NCBI GenBank assembly: GCA_964035015.1
Contig: OZ036004.1
Location: 10,199,076 to 10,263,075, forward strand
Reading direction: 5' to 3'
DNA from: Corallium rubrum
Lineage: Eukaryota; Cnidaria; Anthozoa; Scleralcyonacea; Coralliidae
Length of the DNA stretch: 64,000 bases
Both the position numbers and the translations under genes were made by a program. Under the pieces are notes generated by a model, which saw only the letters and a list, made by a program, of their open reading frames with translations, ran no database searches and had not been told where the DNA came from. This document shows, piece after piece, positions 44,122 to 53,988 of the stretch (within the stretch, counting starts at the first letter, position 1; each line of letters begins with the position of its first letter).

Positions 44122-45261
44122 TTTCCCTCAATGGTCGTAGGCCGAATTTAGTATTTTTAGCTGCGACACGTACGTACCTGTTGCATTGCATTCCACAAAC
44201 ATTCCCGCCAAATATTCCCGCCAGTGAATGAACCGCGAAGGCGCGAACCGATCAAGCACTCGGGATCAAGCACATGTATTCCGGCCCGACGAACGAGCCG
44301 AATACTCTCCGAAGATACGCGTCTTCGGAGAGAGACACGTTCGCTATTTTCGATGAACTTTTTCTTCGATTTTGCGGCTCAGACAACTTCAGTTTTCAAA
44401 ATTGATTGCCATATGAGCTTATTATATGGATAGTTTTTAAAGCCGTTTAAAACATTCGCAATACGTGTTTTATATAAAACACTGCTGCTCATGTTTTAAA
44501 TAGTACATCAAAACAATTATTTTGATTGATAATTCGCTCTTATTACGCTGGCCAGAAAGATGTCGCTGGAAATATATGAGTGTATAGCGAAAAGTGACGC
44601 TGGGGCCATTAAAACGCCTTGTACGCCAAACTGCCTGGACGATCGTGGTTTTTTCACCCAGAATTTATGAAAAGAAGGTACGAAGCTAGTGTTTACTTGT
44701 TAACCGGTAGCAAAAGTGGGGTTTTTTGCGGAGAATTCAGTAATGTTTACGTTGTGAGGGTTGGCGAGGTTGGGTTTGGTCTCCGCACAGCTGGTCAAAT
44801 TGTGTCCCATATAAATCGCAATGGAACATCGAACTAAGGTCGAATTTTAAATCAGCATGATTAACATGATAATGTCTGCGATTGTACGTGTTTTTAAAAT
44901 TTCTTGAATATTGCGTTTGCATAATTTCTGGAGTCTGAACATTTGAAATATTTTATTATTGTAGAATAGCACTGTAAGCTTGTTTCTAAACTATAATTGT
45001 GTGCACTTTTTCCTCTTTATACCGCTTGGTATCTGTTTTAAAAGAAAGTGAATTAAAAATTCCCAAGGCCTAGAACATGGGAACATGTTTGGGTTGTGAA
45101 CTTAGAAATTTTAGGGTGCACTTTATAATGTGTCCTGATAATTAATGTGATCATACAGTACTTACAGAATTCTAATTATTAAGCCAACTTTTACCTCATG
45201 TTTGATCTGATTTTACAACACATCAAAGGAGGTTAAATAACCCTTCTGCCTAATCTGTTTA
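44122..45261. other. Upstream flank of EXD2-B with a dispersed repeat
   Basis: Only the first bases before the ATG match copy A. 44332-44509 is shared with 60304-60531 (CTATTTTCGATGAAC.., TTGCGGCTCAGACAACTTCA). Two nearby GAAGATACGCGTCTTCGGAG stretches form a small hairpin near 44310. No gene recognised. Confidence 0.6.
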
Positions 45262-46717
45262 ATATCAGATCAAACAGTTCAGATCAAATCTTCTGTTATC
45301 TAATCCTAAAAAATCTTCCTGGTCTCCTCCAGAAGGCCAATTTGGCTCCCTTGATCTTTTCATTCAACAACGTCAACATGATATAGATCAGCTCCCACCT
45401 TTTAGACCCAAAAGGCCATCTAATCTCAGCTCTAGTGAATTAAGTGCTTTAAAATCATTGTGTAGCCGGAATGATATTGTCACCAAACCTGCTGACAAAG
45501 GTGGTGCTTTGGTTGTCTGGAGAGCTGACTTGTACCACGAAGAGGCTCAAAGGCAACTAAACGACACTGCTTTTTACAGCAGAGTTGATGGTGATTTGAC
45601 ATCCCAACACAACACCACCATTCGATCCACCATCAACAACCTCATCACCACTGGGGAATTACCTGATACAGCAAGCAATCTCCTAACCACCACTCCACGC
45701 ACACCTGTCATGTACTTCCTTCCCAAAATTCACAAACCCAACAACCCAGGCAGATCTATAGTGTCTGCTTGTGGTTGCCCTACCCAAGCCATTTCATCCT
45801 ACCTTGACCACATCATGGCGCCCTTGGTTAAGAATTTACCTTCTTACATCAAGGACACCAAACATGCTCTGAAAATTTGTGACCGCATTAGTTTTCAGGG
45901 TTCACATCATTTCATCTTCACCATGGATGTCAAATCACTCTACACTGTCATCCTGCATCACGATGGTCTTCAAGCACTTAAATATTTCTTTGATCAACGC
46001 ACAACTCGGGAGCCATCAACCACTACTTTGTTACGCCTGGCCAAGTTAGTGCTCACCCTCAACAATTTTTCGTTTGATGGTGAGCATTACCAACAAGTTA
46101 GTGGTGTAGCCATGGGTACCAAAATGGGCCCTAACTATGCCAACTTATTTGTTGCTTATGTGGAAAAACAAATCTTTGAACAATACACTGGTTTCCTACC
46201 TGACTACTATGGTCGGTTCATTGATAATTGCTTAGGCACTGCATCATGTTCGCGCGCTGACCTGGTTTGCTTCATTAACTATGTTAATGACTTCCACCCA
46301 GCACTCCAGTTCACATGGGAGATCAGTGAGACTAGTATGTCATTCTTAGATATTCTCGTCTCCATTAATGGTAATAAGCTGAGCACTTCTGTCTTTTACA
46401 AGACCACTGACTCTCATAGCTACCTCCTCTTCTCCTCTCATCATCCTAAACACACCAAAACTTCCATTCCTTTCTCTCAATTTCTTCGTCTTCGCTGCCT
46501 CTGCAGTGAAGACGACGATTTTAATGCCAAATGTTTGGAAATGAGAAACTTTTTTGTTAATCACGGTTATCCTTCCCACCTCTTAGACACTGCCTTACAC
46601 AAGGTCTCCAACATTTCCCATTCAGACACCTTAAGCGAACCTTTGGCTACCATTTCTAATGAAAAAGTACCTCTAGTTCTCACTTTTCATTCCTTCAATT
46701 TCAAAGTAAGGGACATC
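45262..46717 (+). pseudogene. Penelope RT domain, catalytic motif altered
   Basis: About 485 codons with the seven-motif Penelope RT layout. The second catalytic Asp of the RxIDD motif is Asn (RFIDN, near 46210-46230), so polymerisation would be expected to fail. The frame remains open up to the MITE insertion. Confidence 0.85.
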
Positions 46718-46725
46718 ATTAGCCG

Positions 46726-47352
46726 CAGTGGCGTAGCCAAGGGGGGGCTCTGCCCCCCAATCATCTTCAAGACAGCCTCTGTGAAAAGCCCAAAAACTAT
46801 TGGGGGGGGGGGGGAGGTACGAAATGATCGCTGGATCCTCCAACATTCCTGTGAGTGCTTTAATAGATGACAATATATATAATTGGGGTCTTACTAACTG
46901 CAATAATAATTTACATTACAAGCGTATTATTTCAATCACTCGAAAGTCAAGCCCGCCATTTTTTTTTTTGGCCGAGAATTGCTGAGGTTGTTCGAAAGTA
47001 TCAATGACGAGTGCGATCTGAAATATTTGTATAACATGAAGTACTGTGAATACTATTATGTTTTATGGTAATGGCGGAAGCTCCTCAACATGTGTTTTTA
47101 CAAATGTAACTTTTCTTTATACACAAAGGTATATTAGCTAAACTTTCCTGTGAAACCATAAAAATATCTTTTTATGTGTACTACTTGTTATGTTCCAAAT
47201 TCTTTTAACTCGAGCCTACAAAATGCAGGAAATCACATCGCAGAGGCCCCAGAATTCAAAATTTTTCCAGGGGAGCATGCCCCCGGCCCCCTAGGTACCT
47301 CACGCCTTCGGTGCTCGGCCCCTCCAATGTACAGACCCTGGCTACGCCACTG
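46726..47352. mobile_element. hAT MITE inserted in the Penelope element
   Basis: 627 bp with inverted ends CAGTGGCGTAGCC / GGCTACGCCACTG and an 8-bp target duplication ATTAGCCG (46718-46725 and 47353-47360), diagnostic of hAT elements. The interior has G/C runs (GGGGGGGCTCTGCCCCCC) and no transposase. Relatives lie near 18085-18515 and 42900-43465. Confidence 0.9.
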
Positions 47353-47901
47353 ATTAGCCGCAATTTCGACCTCATTAAAAATGACCCAGAAACATCTTCC
47401 ATTTTCTCTGAGAAACCCCTAGTATCTTTTCGGCATAGCAAAAACATCCGGGAAAACGTTGTTCACAGCTCACTGCAGCAAGCCTTGGTATCACATGTTG
47501 GCACCAGCTCTTGCTGTCGTGGTAGGTGCAACACCTGTAAATATTTAGACTCCCCAATTTCAATTTTGGCTCCAAAATGTAGGTTCAACATAACCCATAG
47601 TTTCACTTGCACTTCCTCCAACCTCATTTACTGTATCTCTTGCAGTAAATGTCCCATGCTTTACATCGGAGAAACTGGAAGACGTTTAGGTGACAGGTTT
47701 GTTGAACACCTTCGTGATGTCAAAAACAATGTGCAAAACAAACCTGTTGCCAGGCACTTCAACAGTGCCAACCACTCCTTTTCTAACATGAAAATCTGCG
47801 CCATTCAGCCCATTGCAGGTTGTAATGATACTCGTCGTAAACAAGAAATGCGTCTCATTTACAAACTTGGTACCATTCACCCTCACGGCCTCAATGAGTG
47901 A
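47353..47901 (+). pseudogene. Penelope GIY-YIG endonuclease part
   Basis: Continues the RT frame after the target duplication (ISRNFDLIKNDPE). It contains CCRGRCNTCKYL and CISCSKCPMLYIGETGRR, a GIY-YIG-type nuclease core, and ends in HPHGLNE. No stop inside. Confidence 0.85.
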
Positions 47902-48166
47902 TTCTCTTTCATTTAGCTCACTCCACTACCATATTCCACACCTTTTCCTTAACCTTTTTCTGATGATTTAAATAGTAATTTATAACCTGTTTCTTTGCCT
48001 ATTTGCAGGTATCTGACCCACAAATTGGGTCAGCACCTGCACACAGGCTAAAATTACATATTAATTTATTTGTTTACTTTGTTTTTATTGGCTTACATGT
48101 GTTCACGTGATTCCCATTGTAGCTCTGCTATAAATACGCGTGACCACATGTGAGTTGTTTACTAAT

Positions 48167-48204
48167 TTCTCCTGATGAAGGGCCTTCGCTCGAAACGTCG
48201 AGAA
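48167..48204 (+). ncRNA. Hammerhead-ribozyme-like motif of the Penelope element
   Basis: CTGATGA (48172-48178), a GGCCTTCGCTC segment, GAAA (48192-48195) and CGTC are enclosed by TTCTC and GAGAA, which can pair. Penelope-like elements are known to carry such minimal hammerhead motifs. Stem III would be very short, so self-cleavage is not certain. Confidence 0.6.
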
Positions 48205-48260
48205 GATTTTTCTCTGTTTTTCAGGCCAACGTGACTTAACCCTGGTAATATTATAAATAT

Positions 48261-49872
48261 CAAGCTTGGTAAGTATTTTAAGTCTGAATCATAGTCAATT
48301 TTTAAACATGATGTACTTACTGTACTATAGACGTTGTTGGAATGATGATAAGTTTTTGAAAGCCTCTTAATAGTCTTTGGACAATCTCATATTCAGATGA
48401 GGCCATTTATATGGCCAACATGTTTACACAATTTAATACATATATTCAACAGTCTGATTGAGCTTTGTAAACTGACAAAGCTGTGCATTGCTGAACAGAA
48501 ATGAAATTTTCTTCTAAGAAAACAAAACTAGCTTCATGATCAAGCAATGCAAGAATGTGCAAAACCTGCGGTAGTCCATGAGTGAAATTATTAAGCTATT
48601 AAATAACATATGTAGAGAGTGAAACCAAAACGGCAAGTCTTTATATTTATAATGGGGTAATTAAATTGTATGCTGCAGTTGTCAACGTCATGCAAAAATT
48701 TATGACATGGATGCCAAATATTTATTCTACCTTTTACTGCATGCAATGCATATACAGTACAGCTAGTATACGTCTCCTCTTGAGTCTTGAAGAATAATTA
48801 ATGTATAGTTGCTAAGTTGCTTTCATAATTTTGATGACAATTGCTGGAGATCTTCGTTCAAACTTCATTATTTCTAAACTTTACAGCAGTCATACTTCAG
48901 ATGCTTGTTATCTCAAACGATTTTCCTTTACCTACCAACTGGATTGCATTATTATTTGACAAATTGTTGCAACAAAGTTATTTAAATACTTTAGTCAAAT
49001 TTTGTGAGTTATTGGTGTATTAAAATTTGATTGGCCTACTAAACAATAACCATACTTTATTGCCATAGGTTTTAAATATTACCATAGCTTTAATAGTCAA
49101 GCTATTATCACACTGCCTCTCACCACAAGGACCAAAGTAAAGCTCATTTTGATTGAGTTAATATTTGAATGGGTGACCATGCACATATCTGCATGGGCTT
49201 GGGACTTGTGGTTCTGTGCCTCATGGTTCTGTGCCGGATATGAGTGGAGTTATTAGTGCTCAACCTCCTGTGCTTTGCTAGCTTTACTCTGAGTTCCTTT
49301 CTTAAGGTAACAGCACATGGCTAAAATCGACAAAAATCATCTTGTTCAGCTCTGAATGCAACGTCACTACAAGTCACCATAGTAGCTATAGGCATGATTG
49401 AATGCAGTAGATACATGCATGTCTAGACATGCCTATTTTTGTACATGTCAGTTGGGCACTATTAACTGAAATTCATAATTTTGTTTCTTTAACTCCAGAT
49501 GATGAATGTCCTGTTTTGTTCTACTCTATTTCAGCTGGACAATACATTAAGAAAAATACTTCAACTCTAAGAGCGATTTCATTATGTAGTAGCATTAAAT
49601 CATGTTTTAGAAACTGCAGTGCAATGATATATAGATGTATTTCTTTGTTAATAATAATAATTAAATCTGTATAAAAACATTGGGAACCATCTTACTTCAG
49701 TCTTCTTGTATTTATGTTGTGATGTGTGAAAGTATTACTAAAAGTAGAGCTGTAAAAGGGGAAAACCATTATATTGCTGCATACAGTGACCTCACTGACT
49801 ATCAATGCAAAAACAGTCCGTCAGTATAGAACACTCTTTAGGGGTGGTACTACTGTATATGGCAGTTTATAA
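48261..49872. other. AT-rich intergenic stretch
   Basis: No gene recognised. 49160-49190 has ATTTGAATGGGTGACCATG, reminiscent of a 5S-rRNA-derived SINE head, but the match is too short to call. Short ORFs have no supporting features. Confidence 0.5.
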
Positions 49873-50207
49873 TTAGAATATGATCATACCCACTCAGCCA
49901 ATCAGCGCCCAGAATTTTCATGCTCTATATTCCATAGTATTCACTAGTGAGTTTATGTAACTAATTAGTATGCTCTATATACTCATTAGTATGCTCTATA
50001 TAGAGCATACTAATGAGTGTATAGAGCATACTAATTAGTTACATAAACTCACTAGAAGATATTCATAACCAAAAAATAATGCAAACATCAACAACAACGA
50101 AAAAAATCTGTTCTTTCTAACCCAATAAAAGCATACATTTTCTGCCAGAAACATAGAATATAGATTCTTCCACAGAATTAGCTGAGTGGGGTATGATCAT
50201 ATTCTAA
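49873..50207. mobile_element. Nested palindromic MITE
   Basis: The outer ends TTAGAATATGATCATACC and GGTATGATCATATTCTAA are inverted repeats. An inner near-perfect palindrome at 49945-50054 (TAGTGAGTTTATGTAACTAA.. to its complement) could fold into a hairpin of about 55 bp. No coding content. Confidence 0.75.
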
Positions 50208-50210
50208 GTC

Positions 50211-50349
50211 GGTTAGATAATGAACTCTCGTGTCCTATGGGATATAGTGTCCTCGCATAGATAAAGCCACTCGGCCTGCGGCCCTCGTGGCTTTCTATCT
50301 ATGCTCGGCACTATATCCCATAGAACACTCGAGTTCATTATCTATAACC
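50211..50349. repeat. 139-bp palindrome with CTCGGC-type centre
   Basis: The arms GGTTAGATAATGAACTC and GAGTTCATTATCTATAACC, plus inner CTATGGGATATAGTG and its partner, are inverted. The centre reads CACTCGGCCTGCGGCCCTCG. One of several palindromes in the right part of the window with a similar centre. Confidence 0.85.
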
Positions 50350-51388
50350 TATACATAGAACTCATAAAATAAGAAATTTTCTTTTTTTTTTACGAGAGTC
50401 ATTGCTAGAATCAGTGATGTCTTATGCTTTTTACACCAGACAATTTTAGTTGTCAAGGGGAAACCACATCAATGAGAAATGTTTGATAAACTTCATATAA
50501 ATTTACGTTTTATTGTCAGAACATTTTGCATTGCAACTGATGTTCTCCAATGAATTCCATGTGGTATTAAAGTGTATAATTAAGGTGGAACAATATGCTC
50601 TATGACATTACAAGAAATTCAAGTTTTTCTTGATGTTTTGTCAGAGAATCAGATAAACAAATCACAAGAAACTGGGAGAAGAAGGGTTTCACACTTGTGA
50701 AGATTTGAGACCAGCTGTCAAAAATGCCCTGTAATTGAATTGTTTTTTTGCTACTATTCATGGCCTTGCATATACACGTGCACTAGATATTTTATATTTG
50801 GTAATACCATGATCGCCTCGGATTCTTTTGTTCTCCGAGGGAATGTAAACCTCGTATTTCCATCATCACTCATGCAAGAGGGAAATTTATCCTTTGTCTT
50901 CTAATTTTCCCGTGCATGTTGATGAGGGAAAATTAGAAGACAAAGAAATCCTTTGTCTTCTAAATTTCCCGCTTGCATATATTTTCCCTCATCAACATGC
51001 ACGGGAAAATTAGATGCAACTTCTCTGATCAACCATGTAAATTTCCTGAATTATCTCAACTGTGACTGGCTAAAAACCTACAGATAATTCTTGATGTCTT
51101 GCCATGACGCGATCAGAAGCGGATTAATCCGGCGGATTTGGCACGTTTTGTTGACGTTAAAACCACCAAGAAAAAAACAAGCGAGCTACACATACCGCTA
51201 TTTAACAAATAAAACATAAAGCTCCGTGCATATGTAACACAAGAGGCTCATTATTTCCCTGAAGGGGTTCATCATAATTCCTCTGAATTTAAGAGGTTGA
51301 TTTGCCCTCCGAAGAGGTTGATTTGTCCTCCAAAGAGGCTTTCTAGTCCTCTGAAGAGGTTGATTTGCCCTCCGAAGAGAATTATCCT
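50350..51388. other. Intergenic with inverted and tandem repeats
   Basis: 50901-50933 and 50981-51013 are inverted copies (TCTAATTTTCCCGTGCATGT..). 51281-51381 holds four units of about 27 bp with GAAGAGGTTGATTTGCCCTC just before the DUF924 remnant. Otherwise AT-rich; no gene recognised. Confidence 0.65.
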
Positions 51389-51565
51389 TGTGGCTTGGTC
51401 GAGCAAGCGTTCGAGGGCAAGCTAGACTCTATACTGATCTGTGACCAGTTCTGCCGAAACGTTTATAACAAGGGCTCGGGGAAAATGAACGGCCTTGACC
51501 CCGTAGCCGTGGAATTATCTCACAAGTTCATCGAGCAGAAGACCCACAATCGAGGTCCTACATGA
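51389..51565 (+). pseudogene. DUF924 remnant (copy B)
   Basis: Reads LVEQAFEGKLDS, then ILICDQFCRN, GKMNGLDPVAVELS and KFIEQKTHN, as in the intact gene at 25054-25728, but without the WKAQPRSSLAL stretch. It is cut off at both ends: the 5' quarter and the 3' half are gone. It keeps the same position and strand relative to EXD2-B as the intact gene has to EXD2-A. Confidence 0.92.
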
Positions 51566-52205
51566 ACACCTCACACACACAGAAAATAGAATGTAAAGCA
51601 CGGCTTTCGTACCTTGGGATAGTCGCAGTGTCGTATCCCCGGGATAACGTGTACCCCTATAGTGCTAATAATCAGAAGATACTGGCAAAGTTTTCTGATA
51701 GTTGTGGCCTATTGATTTGAGCAGAATGTCCATAATCGTAGAAAAGTGCGAATAAAAATAATTCTAAATTCTATCTTATTTCTATTTATAAACCAGTTTA
51801 CATAATTCTTTACATCCCATCTTTTTTACAAAATACTTTTAGATTTCCAAAATGTTCTATATCTACATTTCATTTGGCTGGCTGTCTCTCTTAAAGAAAA
51901 AACTCTCACAATTCGGACGCCTGGACTTTTTGCATAAATTTCAATCGAAAAACTTGCACACACACAGATAGCGATCTTCAACGTAAAATCAGGTACTAGT
52001 TCGCGGTCGAATTAAACTGTAAAGTGGGAATCGCGATACCATTCTCGAATAAAAATGATACAAGCCAACCTCGTCCTTAGGGCCATTTGTAAGGGCTTGG
52101 GCCAAGTTGACGAAAACAAATGGAATTATTTGCACTGATCTCTAAAAAAAGTCTTGATCAAGCATAGTCAATTGTACCCTGCGAGTCAGAGTCCCTTTCC
52201 GACCT
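51566..52205. other. Copy B of the DUF924 3' flank
   Basis: Resembles 26027-26545: CACACAGAAAATAGAATGTAAA, TTGATTTGAGCAGAATGTCC and AACTCTCACAATTCGGACGC occur in both. No coding sequence. Confidence 0.75.
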
Positions 52206-52446
52206 ACGCAGGCTTCGGGGGAAAGTGGGCTCTGCCAACAAACTCGATCTTCGCCCCAAGTTTGGGGCGAGTCAGTCAGGTTTTAAACTGGTCAAACAAG
52301 TTCTAGTTTATGAACACACGTTAGCAAAAATAGCAAGTAACGCGTTAGAGCCTGGGCCCAAAATAGTATCTTGGCAACCGTTCACGCATGCTCAAAAAGA
52401 AATATCGAGTTTGTTGGCAGAGCCCACTTTCCCCCGAAGCTTGCGT
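52206..52446. mobile_element. Foldback element at the site matching the copy A transposon
   Basis: Arms 52206-52248 and 52404-52446 are inverted repeats of about 43 bp (GGCTTCGGGGGAAAGTGGGC, then TCTGCCAACAAACTCGAT). A small inner hairpin (GCCCCAAGTTTGGGGC) is present. It sits where copy A carries the unrelated TIR element at 26554-27416. Confidence 0.8.
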
Positions 52447-53034
52447 GTAAACTCAGGGAAAGTCTTTGTTTTATCTTTTTGTTCACGTTTATGCAAAATT
52501 GTGCACGGTGAGGACAATGTATTTTTGGTATAATGCATAAGCAATCATTCAATAGCAGCATTTAGGTTTAATCCGACTCCGCAACGTGTTATTTAAATAT
52601 TAAAGTGCATATATAACCCCAAATTTTTTATCATCTAAATACGTTATACCTTTGGCAAATAGTTGAAGAACGAACTATTTTTTAGATTGAGCAACCTTTA
52701 TTCCTTTAATAGAGATTTTTGTTTTCAAAATGGTAATGAGATGACGCCAAAGTAGTCATCATTGTCTATACAATATTTATTTGCAGGAGTGACATGACAC
52801 AATTCTTCCATTAATGGTGTGTTTGAACACCATGTTCCATATATTGTACGAGTTTTTCCACAAAACTTCTCAGGTAGTTTATCTTGCCAAAAAGAGAAAG
52901 AAAGTCAAATGCCTACATAGACGTCATCTCATTACCATACTAGAAATGCGAATCGCCAAAAAACATTGAAGAATAGCTCCAATCAAAAAAATATTTCACT
53001 GAACAACTGTTTGCTCTATGTAGAACGTATTCAG
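52447..53034. other. Copy B of 27.4-kb flank
   Basis: 52455-52610 matches 27430-27580 (TCTTTTTGTTCACGTTTATG, CAATGTATTTTTGGTATAAT). 52611-53034 has no counterpart in copy A and no gene. Confidence 0.65.
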
Positions 53035-53170
53035 ATGGTAAAAAATCTGGGTGTATGTAATATTTAAAACACAAGCAGGAGTGTTTTATCAGATATAAAA
53101 CACGAGACGAAGCCGAGTGTTTTAGATCTGATAAAACACGTTCTGCGAGTGTTTTGAATGGCTTTACCAT
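53035..53170. repeat. Palindrome with GTGTTTTATCAGAT arms
   Basis: The inner palindrome 53081-53139 pairs GTGTTTTATCAGAT with ATCTGATAAAACAC around CACGAGACGAAGCCGAGTG. Looser outer arms (ATGGTAAA / TTTACCAT) extend it to 136 bp. It breaks the homology between copies A and B. It shares its arm motif with the palindrome at 60427-60523. Confidence 0.85.
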
Positions 53171-53901
53171 TTGGTAAGTTCGTTGGCGTAGTAATTTTGA
53201 AAAATAACGTTGTCTAAGGCGAGAAAATCAAAGCTAAAGTTTATGTAAATCAGGAGAATGTTTTATCACGATACGGTTATGATAATTTTTCTTTGTGTTT
53301 TTCTCATGAATTATTAATCAAAGAGTTTTTTAAATGCACTTTTATAACCGAAAAACAAGGTTTGTGCACGGTAAAGACAGTCCCAACATAATATCACAGC
53401 TCCTTATAGGGGATTTCGAGTTTTCCGATCTTATTTGACTATAGATGAAGTAACTCAGATCATTGTTCGCTGGGAAAGAAACTGATGAATCTCGAGAAAT
53501 GTTGATTTGGTCTCTTACTAATGGCGCCCGGTAAGATAATGCTGTAAATAGGTCAATACAAAACATGAAGAATTCAGAACACAATGTTGTGTTGGGTTGT
53601 AAAAAGCAAAAAAGGAAGAAAAAGAACAAGACCAAAATCCGTAGAGACATTTTCCATTTGCTCCCGCCATCTTAGCTTAACCCCTTACAAATGGTCCCGG
53701 GGACGAGGTCGAATACAAGCAATCCAGCATAGCGAGGAATCACAAAATCCTCTTTTCGCCGTAACTATACTTCCAAAAATCGGCCAAATCCAGGCACAAA
53801 AAGCGTGGAGCTGTTTATCGAACTCGTCGAAATTAGATCTCTTGGATCATAGGCGTTAACCTGAAATCTCTTGCCTGATAGATAGTCCAAAATATACCCC
53901 C
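53171..53901. other. End of the duplicated segment and 3' flank of the supervillin gene
   Basis: 53345-53680 matches 27585-27960 (TTTGTGCACGGT, GATTTGGTCTCTT), then homology fades. 53721-53901 should be the 3' UTR of the minus-strand supervillin gene. Confidence 0.65.
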
Positions 53902-53988
53902 TTAAAACAGGCCTGCCTGCTTTCTTTGTTCCAGTTTTTTCCACTTAGGCAATTTAGTAAACTCATCTTTGCTGATACTGAATACCTC
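53902..53988 (-). CDS. SVIL: Supervillin last exon, end of headpiece
   Basis: 28 codons plus [23 protein letters not shown] then QRKQAGLF is the C-terminal half of a villin headpiece. Acceptor TTTTAG ends at 53989. Starts in phase 0. Confidence 0.92.
   Translation of the reverse strand, partial: EVFSISKDEFTKLPKWKKLEQRKQAGLF

Larger units (their letters stand above)
45262..48260 (+). mobile_element. Penelope-like retroelement, disrupted
   Basis: The frame is open from about 45262 and reads the Penelope-type RT: KPADKGGALVVW, FLPKIHKPNNPGRSIVSA, FTMDVKSLYT, VAMGTKMGPNYANLF. The catalytic position reads YGRFIDN where the family has an Asp pair. A hAT MITE (46726-47352) splits the frame before the C-terminal part. 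That part (47363-47901) has a CxxC region and a GIY-YIG-type endonuclease (LIYCISC.., MLYIGETGRRLGDRFVEHL). The 3' end carries a hammerhead-like motif at 48167-48204. The 5' portion is missing or unrecognised. It lies upstream of EXD2-B, in the gap towards the DUF924 remnant. Confidence 0.9.

Noticed and set aside
49160-49260. 5S-rRNA-derived SINE
   Set aside because: Only about 20 bp resemble the 5S internal region; no second promoter box or tail recognised.
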